Source: Oscillospiraceae bacterium (lineage in GTDB: Bacteria; Bacillota; Clostridia; Oscillospirales; Oscillospiraceae). From it: DNA of 64,000 nucleotides. Positions 1 through 9,019 of the stretch are shown here, piece by piece. The position numbers and the translations under genes are program-made. The stretch spans positions 1-64,000 of the forward strand of contig JAFYHU010000012.1 of assembly GCA_017538965.1 (NCBI GenBank), read 5' to 3'. The notes below the pieces were generated by a model. The model had not been told where the DNA came from and did no database searches. It saw only the letters and a program-made list of their open reading frames with translations. How positions within the stretch are numbered: position 1 is the first letter of the stretch; each line of letters opens with the position of its first letter.

Positions 1-567
<567 letters not shown>

Positions 568-601
568 CTATAAACGGAATCTTTTCCGGTTATATACGTT
601 T

Positions 602-1243
602 TTAATTTGCCACCTTGACCATGGCAAAACGGACAACCTTGTCGCCGATCATGAAGCCCTTCTGGAACACCTCGACGATTTCATTCTCGCCCTTTTCCGC
701 ATCGTCCACATGCATCACGGCATTGTGGAGCGCGGGGTCAAACTTCTGTCCCAGACAGTCGATCTCCGTCACGCCCAGCTTCTCCATGGTGGCATTGAAC
801 TGGGTCATGATCATCTCGACGCCCTTGCGGTAGGCCTCGTCTTCGGTCCCCTGCTTCAGGGCCCGCTCGAGATTGTCATAGACGGGCAGGAACTTCGTGA
901 GGATGTCAGCCTTGATGTCGCCGTACAGGGCTTCTCGCTCCTTCTGACTGCGGCGCCGGAAGTTGTCATACTCGGCGCAGACACGCAGATAGCGGTCGTT
1001 CAGGACGGCGTTCTCTTCTTCGAGCTTCGCGATCTTTTCCTCTTCGGCCGAGGCTTTCCGGAAACGGTGCTTCTCCTTCTTCCCGGCGTCTTTGGCGTTC
1101 TTTTTGTCTTCTTCCTTTTCCGCGGCTTCCTCAGCGGCAGGCGCTTCGGCTTTCTCTTCCGCCGTCTGCGCTTCGGCTTCCGCTTTTTCTTCGACTGCCG
1201 GTTCTTCTTTCTCCGGCAGATCGGTCGTCTTTTCTTCGTTCAT
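602..1243 (-). CDS. grpE: GrpE nucleotide exchange factor
   Basis: Nucleotide exchange factor of DnaK, 213 aa. The N-terminal ~65 residues are an unusually long, low-complexity Glu/Lys/Ala tail. The conserved part begins with a long coiled coil (KIAKLEEENAVLNDRYLRVCAEYDNFRRR) and ends with the beta-domain signature DPALHNAVMHVD...EIVEVFQKGFMIGDKVVRFAMVKVAN. The start ATG overlaps the hrcA stop by 4 nt (ATGA), so the two are translationally coupled. Family length is typically 180-210 aa, so this one is full length. Confidence 0.96.
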   Translation of the reverse strand: MNEEKTTDLPEKEEPAVEEKAEAEAQTAEEKAEAPAAEEAAEKEEDKKNAKDAGKKEKHRFRKASAEEEKIAKLEEENAVLNDRYLRVCAEYDNFRRRSQKEREALYGDIKADILTKFLPVYDNLERALKQGTEDEAYRKGVEMIMTQFNATMEKLGVTEIDCLGQKFDPALHNAVMHVDDAEKGENEIVEVFQKGFMIGDKVVRFAMVKVAN

Positions 1244-2331
1244 TCTTCTCTATCCTCGCTCTTCTTGATAATCAGCTTGTTGTGCATGCCTTCCGGCGGC
1301 GCTTCGCCGCTTCCCAGCCTTCGGGAAAGGTTCGCTGCCAGGAAACGCAGCTTGGAGGCAACCGCGGAGTAGTCCATCCGTGTCGGGCCGACGATGCCGA
1401 TCAGACCGCGGGTGTTGTCGCCGGCATCGTAGCTGGCGATCACAACGCTGGAATCCTTCAGCTCCTCCGCAATGTTCTCCGGTCCGATCAGCACACGCAC
1501 CTCGCTGCTGTCCGGAAGGCCGTTCTCGGCCGGAGGCAGAATATAGCTGCCGCTGGACAGATAGCTCATCAGGCGGTGCGCCTTGTCGGGATCGCGGAAC
1601 TCCGGCTGGTTCAGCAGACGGTTCTCGCCCGAAACGAAGGCCATGGGCGCCGTCACTTCCGAAAGCGTCTCGATGGCGAAGGCCGCGATCACGGCCGTCA
1701 GACCCATGCTGTCATCCGCCGCACGCTCGCTCGAGTGAATCAGCAGCGGGGTGATCTGGTCTTCGGTGATCCCGGTGAAACCGGAATTGAACAGCGCGCT
1801 CAGGCGCTGTACCAGCGGCTGATCCACGGATACCGGAAGATGCACCAGTTTCGACTTGACGGTGTTGTTGGACAGCATCAGGACGATGATAAAGGTGTTA
1901 GCGTCGACATAGATCAGGTCAAAGCGCCGGATCGTCGTGGGGGCAGCCGCCGTCAGGGCCAGGGCCGGATAGTCGGTCAGCTGGGAGGCCAGCCGGCTGA
2001 TGCTGCCGATGGTGTCGTCCAGCTCCTGCAGCTTCTGGTTCAGACGGCGGTTGATCTCCTCCGTCTCTTCCAGCGAATACTTCTGCTTCTGCATCAGCTC
2101 GTTGACGTACATGCGGTAGCCCATCGGGGTCGGGACACGCCCGGCCGAGGTATGCGGCTGTTCCAGATAGCCGAGCGAAACCAGTTCGGCAAGCTCGTTG
2201 CGGATCGTGGCTGAGGAGCAGCCGAGGCCGGCGTTTTCGGCCAGATGCTTGCTGCCGACCGGTTCAGCCGTGCGGATGTACTCATCCACAACCGCGGCCA
2301 GAATTTTCTTTTTTCTGTCGCTTATGCTCAT
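1240..2331 (-). CDS. hrcA: HrcA heat-shock repressor
   Basis: DNA-binding repressor of class I heat-shock genes that recognises the CIRCE operator. The protein has an N-terminal winged helix (SATIRNELAELVSLGYLEQPHTSAGRVPT is the typical HrcA stretch) and a C-terminal GAF-like and dimerisation region ending in the IGPTRMDYSAVASKLRFLA motif. A longer ORF reaches 2409, but the start is placed at ATG 2331 (363 aa): the extension runs through the CIRCE element and promoter, an AAGGTGAG ribosome site lies just upstream, and MSISDRKKKILAAVVDEYI is the normal family N terminus. First gene of the operon and almost certainly autoregulated. Confidence 0.96.
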   Translation of the reverse strand: MSISDRKKKILAAVVDEYIRTAEPVGSKHLAENAGLGCSSATIRNELAELVSLGYLEQPHTSAGRVPTPMGYRMYVNELMQKQKYSLEETEEINRRLNQKLQELDDTIGSISRLASQLTDYPALALTAAAPTTIRRFDLIYVDANTFIIVLMLSNNTVKSKLVHLPVSVDQPLVQRLSALFNSGFTGITEDQITPLLIHSSERAADDSMGLTAVIAAFAIETLSEVTAPMAFVSGENRLLNQPEFRDPDKAHRLMSYLSSGSYILPPAENGLPDSSEVRVLIGPENIAEELKDSSVVIASYDAGDNTRGLIGIVGPTRMDYSAVASKLRFLAANLSRRLGSGEAPPEGMHNKLIIKKSEDREE

Positions 2332-2332
2332 G

Positions 2333-2382
2333 TTAGCACTCACCTTGCACGACTGTTGGCACTCTCGCCCTCCGAGTGCTAA
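2333..2382 (-). promoter_or_regulatory. CIRCE operator plus extra half-site
   Basis: TTGGCACTC-N9-GAGTGCTAA at 2356-2382 matches the CIRCE consensus TTAGCACTC-N9-GAGTGCTAA with one mismatch. A further perfect half-site TTAGCACTC sits at 2333-2341, 15 nt away, directly over the hrcA ribosome-binding region and one base from its ATG. The full element overlaps the -10 box (2381-2386), as expected for HrcA repression. Confidence 0.93.
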
Positions 2383-2409
2383 TATACCATTTCCCGGTCC
2401 GATTGTCAA
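2381..2409 (-). promoter_or_regulatory. Sigma-A promoter of hrcA-grpE-dnaK
   Basis: On the minus strand TTGACA (2404-2409) is separated by 17 nt from TATATT (2381-2386). The spacing is ideal and the -10 is overlapped by the CIRCE operator. Confidence 0.9.
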
Positions 2410-2486
2410 GCGCCGGAGCAGGCTTTTCCCGAGAATTCACATTTTGGTAATGAATAATTATTCCGCGAAAAACTTCACGGGCTTTG

Positions 2487-2515
2487 TTTACAAAACCGGG
2501 GCAAGAGTGTAGAAT
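2487..2515 (+). promoter_or_regulatory. Promoter of the MFS transporter gene
   Basis: TTTACA (2487-2492), 17-nt spacer, TAGAAT (2510-2515), 37 nt before the transporter ATG. It is divergent from the hrcA promoter. Confidence 0.75.
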
Positions 2516-2551
2516 AAAGGCATTCAAGAGAAAGACAGAGAGGTCCTACCC

Positions 2552-3991
2552 ATGGAAAACACATCCCCCGCTCCGCTGAAGCTGAACGTCCGCCGGACCG
2601 CCCTCATCGGTTTTGCCTTCTTCGGCATCCTGCTTCTCTGGCAGGTCTACGACTCGTGGTGTCCTACCTTCCTGACCGACATTTTCGCCCGGAACATCTA
2701 TGAGATGTCCTCGGCCGAACTGAAGGCCAGCGACCCGGGCAAGATTCTGAACGTCCAGTGGATCGTCGGCATCATCATGGCCTGCGACAATCTGGCCGCG
2801 CTGATCCTGCTGCCGATCTTCGGAAATCTGTCCGACAGAACCGTCACGCCTATCGGCAAGCGCATGCCCTATATTCTGGTCGGAACCTTCGTGTCGGCAA
2901 TCGCTTTTCCGTTCATTCCCCTCTTTTTCCACTACAACAACATTGTCGGCATGGTCATCACCATGGGCATTGTCCTGATCTTCATGATGATGTACCGCAA
3001 TCCGGCCGTCGCGCTGATGCCGGACATCACGCCCAAGCCCCTGCGCGCCAGGGCCAACGGCATCATCAACATCATGGGCTACTTCGGCGGCGCCTTTGCG
3101 ACGGTGCTCGGGATTTTTCTGGTCCTGAGCAGCTACATCAACGCCCCGGTCGCCGAGCGGAACATCTGGACCATCGAGCTCCCCTTCATCATCGCTTCGG
3201 TCCTGATGGTCATCTCCGCGCTGGTGCTCTTTGCGACGATCAAGGAAAATAAAATCGAGGAAGAGATCCGGGACGAGCTGGAACTCGGTGAAAAGCTCGC
3301 CGCGGTCGAGACGCCCATCGATGACGACAAGCCGATGTCCAAGGCCAACAAGACCATGCTGCTGGCCATTCTCGGCGCGGAATTCCTCTGGTTCATGTCC
3401 GACAACGCGCTGGGCACCTACATCGGCAACTATGTCATCTATCATCTTCAGTCGGTCTCGAGCGCAACCATGATCCTGACGATCCTCGGCGGTCTCGCTT
3501 CGGTCATCGGCTTCGCCATTGCCGGCGGCATCGCCGACCGTATCGGCCGCAAGTGGACAATCTCATCGGGTCTCGCGATCACCTTTGTCGGTCTGGTCGT
3601 CATGTGCTTTGTCGCACCGACCGGGAAGGTCGTCGGCGAGCGCGGCGAATTCGCCTTCCCCACGCTGCTCTATGCGGTGTGGGTGCTGAAAGGTTTCGGG
3701 ATGGCGCTGGTGCACAACTGCTCGTTCCCGATGGTCGTGGAGCTTTGCTCGTCCAAGAAGATCGGGAAATTCACCGGCTACTATTACACCGCCAGCATGT
3801 CCGCCCAGACCATCACGCCGGTTCTGCTCGGTCTGGTCCTGAACGCCACGCTGGCCTGGCGCACCCTGCCGGTCTATGCCGCGATCCTGACAGCGCTGAG
3901 CTTTGCGGTGTTCACCTTGCTCGTCAAGAATATCAAAGTATCGAAGGTCCCCACCGTGACCGGTCTGGAAGCGCTGGACGGCGGAGACTGA
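2552..3991 (+). CDS. MFS transporter (GPH/SLC45-like, probable sugar symporter)
   Basis: Integral membrane transporter, 479 aa, with about 12 hydrophobic segments in two six-helix halves separated by a charged cytoplasmic loop near residues 230-265. The first loop contains the GNLSDRTVTPIGKRMPYI stretch (G-[x]-LSD-R...GKR), typical of the GPH/SLC45-like branch of the major facilitator superfamily. The second half has a matching GGIADRIGRKW motif. The start ATG follows GAGAGG. It is followed 13 nt later by a glycerophosphodiesterase, so the two may be co-transcribed. The substrate cannot be read from the sequence; family members carry sugars or glycosides with H+ or Na+. Confidence 0.85.
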   Translation: MENTSPAPLKLNVRRTALIGFAFFGILLLWQVYDSWCPTFLTDIFARNIYEMSSAELKASDPGKILNVQWIVGIIMACDNLAALILLPIFGNLSDRTVTPIGKRMPYILVGTFVSAIAFPFIPLFFHYNNIVGMVITMGIVLIFMMMYRNPAVALMPDITPKPLRARANGIINIMGYFGGAFATVLGIFLVLSSYINAPVAERNIWTIELPFIIASVLMVISALVLFATIKENKIEEEIRDELELGEKLAAVETPIDDDKPMSKANKTMLLAILGAEFLWFMSDNALGTYIGNYVIYHLQSVSSATMILTILGGLASVIGFAIAGGIADRIGRKWTISSGLAITFVGLVVMCFVAPTGKVVGERGEFAFPTLLYAVWVLKGFGMALVHNCSFPMVVELCSSKKIGKFTGYYYTASMSAQTITPVLLGLVLNATLAWRTLPVYAAILTALSFAVFTLLVKNIKVSKVPTVTGLEALDGGD

Positions 3992-4004
3992 GAGGAGCCC
4001 TGCA

Positions 4005-4832
4005 ATGAATCGCAAACTGCTGAAACCGCTCCTCGGCCTGTCGGCTGCGGCCGTACTGCTGCCGCTGTATGCCGCAGCGCCCGGCCATGCCAGCCGCCGG
4101 CAGAAGGAGATCTTCCGCGGCGTTAACTATGCCCACCGCGGGCTGCATACGCGGGATAAAGCAATCCCGGAGAACTCGCTGGAGGCCTTTCGGCGGGCCG
4201 CCCGGGAGGGCTACGGCATCGAGTTGGACGTTCAACTCTCAAAGGACGGCGAAGTCGTGGTCTTCCATGACGACACGCTGGACCGCGTCTGCGGTGTGCA
4301 CGCGCGCGTGGACGAGCTGACCTGGAAGGAACTGCAGGAGCTCCGTCTCTGCGGAAGCGAAGAGGGTATCCCTCTGTTCTCGGAGGTGCTGAAAAACATC
4401 CGCGGCTGCGAAGCCCTGATCGTCGAACTGAAGAACGGACCGCGCAACCGCGAACTCTGTGAAAAGACCTACTCCCTGCTGACCGCCTATCACGGCAATG
4501 TGTGCATCGAAAGCTTCAACCCGCTGATCGTCGCGTGGTTCCGCTTCCACGCCCCGGATCTGATCCGCGGTCAGTTGGCCACTTCGATGAAGAACTACGC
4601 CGAAGACGGCATCACCGGGCTGAAGGCCTTTCTGCTGCACAACACCCTGCTGAACTTTCTGGCAAGACCGCAGTTCGTCGCCTACCGCATCGGCTATCGT
4701 CCGCCGCTGGTGCGGCTGTGCACGCGGCTCGGCGCGCTGAACATCTGCTGGACCTCGCATGAGCCGCGCAACGAAAAGGGACGCGACGCCGTCATTTTCG
4801 AATTCTACCGTCCCCGCCAGCGCTATCGCTGA
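4005..4832 (+). CDS. Glycerophosphodiester phosphodiesterase
   Basis: Hydrolyses glycerophosphodiesters to glycerol-3-phosphate and an alcohol. 275 aa with an N-terminal hydrophobic segment (about residues 7-25) that could be an uncleaved signal anchor. GDPD signatures are YAHRGLHTRD (catalytic His-Arg), ENSLEAFRRAAREGYGIELDVQLSKDG split into E-N-S and E-L-D, and VVFHDDTLDRVCG. The TIM-barrel continues through VELKNGP and ESFNPLIVAWFR. A ribosome site (GAGAGGAG) lies upstream. It follows the MFS gene closely and ends 24 nt before a strong terminator. Confidence 0.9.
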   Translation: MNRKLLKPLLGLSAAAVLLPLYAAAPGHASRRQKEIFRGVNYAHRGLHTRDKAIPENSLEAFRRAAREGYGIELDVQLSKDGEVVVFHDDTLDRVCGVHARVDELTWKELQELRLCGSEEGIPLFSEVLKNIRGCEALIVELKNGPRNRELCEKTYSLLTAYHGNVCIESFNPLIVAWFRFHAPDLIRGQLATSMKNYAEDGITGLKAFLLHNTLLNFLARPQFVAYRIGYRPPLVRLCTRLGALNICWTSHEPRNEKGRDAVIFEFYRPRQRYR

Positions 4833-4855
4833 AGGATTATCCCTCTGAAAACAAT

Positions 4856-4886
4856 GCACCCCGGAGAACTCCGGGGTGCGTTTTCT
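4856..4886. terminator. Bidirectional intrinsic terminator
   Basis: Hairpin GCACCCCGGAG-AA-CTCCGGGGTGC (4856-4879) followed by GTTTTCT on plus. The opposite strand has ATTGTTTTC after the stem. It separates two convergent genes. Confidence 0.88.
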
Positions 4887-4899
4887 ATCTCTCCAATTC

Positions 4900-7800
4900 T
4901 CAGGCAGAACCTTTCCTTTCAGACAGGAACTGTTCGAACTGGTCAGGGGGGAGGGGTCTGGAGAAGTAGTAGCCCTGGACCAGGTCGCAGCCCAGATCCC
5001 GGAGTTTCAGGTACTGTTCCTCGGTTTCGACGCCTTCCGCGACCAGCGGAACCTGAAGGTAGTCGGCAATGTCGATGATCAGCTCGATGATGCGAAAGTC
5101 GCGCGTTTCCCCGAAGGCGCTGCGAACAAAGCTCATGTCCAGCTTCAGGACGTCAATCGGCAGATTGGAGAGCATGCCGAGCGAGGAGTAGCCGGTGCCG
5201 AAGTCGTCCATCTCGATGCGGAAGCCCATGCCCGTGCCGCGCAGCTCGCGCGCAACGGCGATGACCTGGGAGGAGTCGCCGGTATAGGCGGACTCGGTAA
5301 TCTCGAGGATCAGGTCGGCAGTCGTGAGACACCGGGAATCGAGAATCTCGGTAAAGATGCTCTTGAGGTTCGGCATCAGCATGTCGATGCGCGAAACGTT
5401 CACCGAAACCGGAACCGAGAAGCCGAACTTGTCCTTCCACTCGCGGATGCGTCTGGCCGTCTCGCGCCAGACAAAGATGTCGAGCTCAAGAATCAGGCCG
5501 TTGTCCTCCAGCAGCGGAATGAAGACGCCGGGGCTGACCGGCCCGAGCACAGGATGGTTCCAGCGCACCAGCGCTTCGGCGCTGGCGAGGACCGGCTTTT
5601 CGGGACGGATGTCGAACTTCGGCTGGAAGACGACGGAGAAGCGCCCTTCGTCGAGCGAGCTGTGGAATCCCTCGAGCAGGGCTTCCCGGAAGAGAGCCGT
5701 GTCGTTCATCTTCTGGTCGAAGACGCCGACAGGCTGGACATAATTGTCCTTGACCGAGTCGGCCGCGAGCTTGGCGCGGTCGAAGCGGCGCTCGATGTCG
5801 AGTTCCTTGTCGACATTGGCGTAAACACCCATGCGCAGACGGATCCGGTCGTCGGAAGCATCCTCACCGGAGAGGCCTTTCGACGCCTCCTCAAGCAGAT
5901 CGGCATAGTCCGTGCGGTGCGGGCAGTAGATCAGGAAGGTGTCGGCGCCCTGACGGCAGCCGACGCCGCCGACCTCGCGGGCAAGATGGCGGATGCGCTC
6001 GCCTATGCGCATGAGGACGGTATCGCCGTACTGCTTGCCGTAGCGCTCGTTGACCAGATGGAAGTGATTGACATCGATGACGACCGCATCCATGTCCATG
6101 TCGACATAGTGCCGGTCGAAAATGCCGATATAGCGGAAGAAGTAGTCAATATTGAAGAGCTTGGTGAGATGGTCACGCTCGGTGGACTGGATGGTCTCAC
6201 GGCTTTCGGCGTATTCGATACTCTTCTTGACGCGGGCATGGACGACCTCCCATGCGGGATAGGGCTTGGAGATGAAGTCCATGGCCCCGATCTCGAGGCA
6301 CTCGACCTCGGACTGGTGGTCGGAGGTCATGACGATGACCGGGATGTGCTTGAGCTCGGGATCGGCCTTGATGCTGCGGAGGACCTCGGTGCCGCTCATT
6401 TTCGGAAGCAGCAGGTCCAGAAGAATCAGGTTCAGATCGTCTTTGTGCGCCCGGATCTCCTCCAGCGCCACAAGACCGTCGGAGGCATAGAGAATCTCGT
6501 ACTCGTCTTCCAGCGCCTTGCCGAGCATCATCTGGTTGACGACCTCGTCTTCGACGATCAGAATCTTCCGGCTGACGTTGAGGACGGCAGGGGCTTCGCC
6601 GCTGACGGTGAGCAGCGCAGATTCTTCCGACTCATCGTCGCGGGTGACGGCGCCGAAGCTCTTGAGAAGCTGCTTCTCCTCGTACATCTGCGCATCGGCG
6701 CGTTCAAAGACTTCGTGCACGTTGCCGTCTTCCGCGGGGATGAAATCCGCCATGCCGCCGGAAATCACCGCGCCGCCGGAGGCGATGTGTTCGACCGACT
6801 TTTCATGCAGGGCGGTCATCAGCTCCCGGCGGACCAGATGGTCACGCCCGGTCAGAATGACGACGAATTCGTCGCCGCCGACACGGTAGACCGGACTGTG
6901 CTGAAAGGTCTCGCAGACCATCCGGCAGGCGTCGCAGATATAGGCATCGCCGGCCTTGTGGCCGAGGGTGTCGTTGATCTTCTTCAGACCGTTGACATCG
7001 CAGACCACGATGGAGAAGTCGTTGGCGCGGGTTTCTTCGATCAGAGTGTTGAGCTCCTTCTCCCTGGCGAAATAGGCAAGCTTGCTCTTGACGCCGGTCA
7101 TCGGGTCGGTGTTGGCGAGCATCTCGCTCTCCTTCGAGCGTTTGTTCATGTACCGGTGGTTCGTCATCATGATCAAGAGTGCGAAGCCGAACATGCCGAT
7201 CGCCATCAGCATGGTCTGCGTGTCAGACTCTTCGAGCTCCAGCATCTGCTGTTCGATGTAGCGGGAATCCTCCAGGCGCTGGACGCCCAGGCTCTCGGAC
7301 TCGCCGTAGTAATTCCGGATGTTATCCAGCATCTCTTCGTTGGCATCGATCATGGACTGCCGCATCCAGATCAGGGAGACGAACAGCACGAGCGCCAGCA
7401 GCGCCACCCATACGGTCACGGAGCCGCCGAAGCGTTTTTCCTTGTCGTGATGCAGGATGCCGCGGAAGAAGAGAAAGCCCAGCACACTCCAGGCAATGAA
7501 GAGGAAGTAGGTCTCTTTCGCCATTGATCCGCGGCCGATGATGTTCGGCAGCAGGATATAAAGGCCGAAAGCGAACATGAGGCCAAGACCGATCCGGCCG
7601 AACCACATGTCCCGTCTGTCTTCCATCTCCCTGGCATAGCGGGCAGCCGCAGCCGACACATAGCCGTAGATCAGCGTGGCACCGATGGTAGTGACGTCGA
7701 CAATCCAGCCGATGGCCGTACGGCCGATCAGCGGAACCAGGCAGGAAACGCCGACCGTCAGGAGCAGCGCCTGCGCGGGAACGCCGTTTTCATTCAGCAC

Positions 7801-8823
7801 GGCGAAGCGCTCAGGCAGGATGCGCTCCTTTCCCAGAACCCAGAAAAGACGGGAGAGGGCGCTGATATTGCCGATCAGGCTGGTCAGAACCAGCGCAAGC
7901 AGAGAGAGCATCAGAAGCGTAACGCCGGCAGAGCCGAGATAACGGCCGGCCGCATAAAAGGCGGGCAGGGCTTCGAGCCCTTCGAGATTGTCCAGGTCGC
8001 GGATGTAGGAGAGCCAGCTGTCGTAACGGTCGGGATAGGCCGTGACGGACAGCAGGGTGACCATCCCATACAGCGCCAGCGCGGAGAGCACCGCAATCAA
8101 CAGCACGATGCGGATTTTGCCGCGGTCAAAGGAAAACTCTTCCGTCGCGTGTGAAATGCTCTCGAAGCCGATAAAGGCCCAGGGAGAAATTACCGCGATC
8201 TTCACGATCTGGGACAGGGCGGAGGAATCGGGAATATAGAAGGGCGTCAGAACCGGGTGTCCGAAGACGGCGCCGAAGAAGCAGACGGCGATGCCCAGGG
8301 TAAAGGTGCAGGCCAGGGCGATCATCACCTTGTCCATCACCCGGGCAAAGTGAGCGCAGAGCCAGCCGACCAGAATCAGCGCGGCAACAGACAGCAGCGC
8401 TTCGCCGGCAAACACGTCGTAACCGAAAATCGTGTACAGCTTTCCGAAACGGAAAACATCGCCGAGGAAAATGCGGCTGAAAAGGGGCAGCGAGGTGGCA
8501 TTCGCCCAGAGAATGGCAAAATAGGTCATCGCCAGGAACCAGGCGGTCAGGAAGCCCTGGTCGTGGCCGAAGACCTCGGTCGAGAACGAGAAGGCGCCGC
8601 CGGCTTCCGGGAAGCAGCGCATCAGGTATGCGTAGCAGCGGCTGATGATCAGCATGATCATTGCTCCGGCCGCCAGCCCGAATACGCTGCCCAGAGGACC
8701 TGCCTGGGCAAGATAGGTGCTGGCCGTCACCACCAGCGAGCCCCAGCCGACGCTGGTGCCGACGGAAAAAGCCCAGGCACCCATCGGCGAAAGATGCTGC
8801 CGCAGTTTTGTTTCCGAACTCAT
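4900..8823 (-). CDS. Amino-acid permease fused to GGDEF-REC-GGDEF-EAL cyclic-di-GMP module
   Basis: One 1307-aa ORF without a stop. Residues ~1-440 are an APC-superfamily permease (about 12 helices; N-terminal GTSVGWGSLVV matches the APC helix-1 glycine motif). A further helix (~455-475), a short extracytoplasmic stretch and a last helix (~545-562) lead to the cytoplasmic part. GGDEF-1 (~575-725) is intact (GGDEF at 649-653). The receiver domain (~750-870) has the acidic pair, a phosphoacceptor Asp (~802) in LLDLLLPKMSG and SKPY. GGDEF-2 (~890-1045) is degenerate (GADTF at 959-963). The EAL domain (~1055-1300) has EAL at 1083-1085, the DDFGTGYSS motif and EGVE, so it is probably an active phosphodiesterase. 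RBS GGAGGG and ATG are clear. It probably links amino-acid sensing or uptake to c-di-GMP turnover; whether transport is retained is unknown. Confidence 0.88.
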   Translation of the reverse strand: MSSETKLRQHLSPMGAWAFSVGTSVGWGSLVVTASTYLAQAGPLGSVFGLAAGAMIMLIISRCYAYLMRCFPEAGGAFSFSTEVFGHDQGFLTAWFLAMTYFAILWANATSLPLFSRIFLGDVFRFGKLYTIFGYDVFAGEALLSVAALILVGWLCAHFARVMDKVMIALACTFTLGIAVCFFGAVFGHPVLTPFYIPDSSALSQIVKIAVISPWAFIGFESISHATEEFSFDRGKIRIVLLIAVLSALALYGMVTLLSVTAYPDRYDSWLSYIRDLDNLEGLEALPAFYAAGRYLGSAGVTLLMLSLLALVLTSLIGNISALSRLFWVLGKERILPERFAVLNENGVPAQALLLTVGVSCLVPLIGRTAIGWIVDVTTIGATLIYGYVSAAAARYAREMEDRRDMWFGRIGLGLMFAFGLYILLPNIIGRGSMAKETYFLFIAWSVLGFLFFRGILHHDKEKRFGGSVTVWVALLALVLFVSLIWMRQSMIDANEEMLDNIRNYYGESESLGVQRLEDSRYIEQQMLELEESDTQTMLMAIGMFGFALLIMMTNHRYMNKRSKESEMLANTDPMTGVKSKLAYFAREKELNTLIEETRANDFSIVVCDVNGLKKINDTLGHKAGDAYICDACRMVCETFQHSPVYRVGGDEFVVILTGRDHLVRRELMTALHEKSVEHIASGGAVISGGMADFIPAEDGNVHEVFERADAQMYEEKQLLKSFGAVTRDDESEESALLTVSGEAPAVLNVSRKILIVEDEVVNQMMLGKALEDEYEILYASDGLVALEEIRAHKDDLNLILLDLLLPKMSGTEVLRSIKADPELKHIPVIVMTSDHQSEVECLEIGAMDFISKPYPAWEVVHARVKKSIEYAESRETIQSTERDHLTKLFNIDYFFRYIGIFDRHYVDMDMDAVVIDVNHFHLVNERYGKQYGDTVLMRIGERIRHLAREVGGVGCRQGADTFLIYCPHRTDYADLLEEASKGLSGEDASDDRIRLRMGVYANVDKELDIERRFDRAKLAADSVKDNYVQPVGVFDQKMNDTALFREALLEGFHSSLDEGRFSVVFQPKFDIRPEKPVLASAEALVRWNHPVLGPVSPGVFIPLLEDNGLILELDIFVWRETARRIREWKDKFGFSVPVSVNVSRIDMLMPNLKSIFTEILDSRCLTTADLILEITESAYTGDSSQVIAVARELRGTGMGFRIEMDDFGTGYSSLGMLSNLPIDVLKLDMSFVRSAFGETRDFRIIELIIDIADYLQVPLVAEGVETEEQYLKLRDLGCDLVQGYYFSRPLPPDQFEQFLSERKGSA

Positions 8824-8861
8824 AGAGAACCCTCCCGTAGGCTTTCAATGACACGACAGCC

Positions 8862-8890
8862 ATTTTATCACGGAAGTATCCAAACCACAA
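8862..8890 (-). promoter_or_regulatory. Promoter of the permease/c-di-GMP fusion gene
   Basis: Minus strand TTGTGG (8885-8890), 17-nt spacer, TAAAAT (8862-8867), about 40 nt upstream of the start codon. Confidence 0.65.
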
Positions 8891-8942
8891 CAGCCATCCG
8901 GTTTTTTTCTCAAAATCAGAGACCATCTTCCGGTTTTTCCTC

Positions 8943-8971
8943 TTGCATTCCGGAGAAAAAAAGCGCATAAT
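8943..8971 (+). promoter_or_regulatory. Promoter of the membrane diguanylate cyclase gene
   Basis: TTGCAT (8943-8948), 17-nt spacer, CATAAT (8966-8971), 49 nt before the ATG at 9020. It diverges from the fusion-gene promoter. Confidence 0.65.
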
Positions 8972-9019
8972 GAAATTACTAACTATTTTCACTCTATCTC
9001 CAGCATAGCGGGTGACGGC

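Noticed and set aside
4876-7527. 883-aa plus-strand ORF antisense to the permease/c-di-GMP fusion
   Set aside because: Composition (Asp/Val/His/Arg/Leu repeats) is the usual shadow of a GC-rich gene read on the other strand; no ribosome site and no domain.
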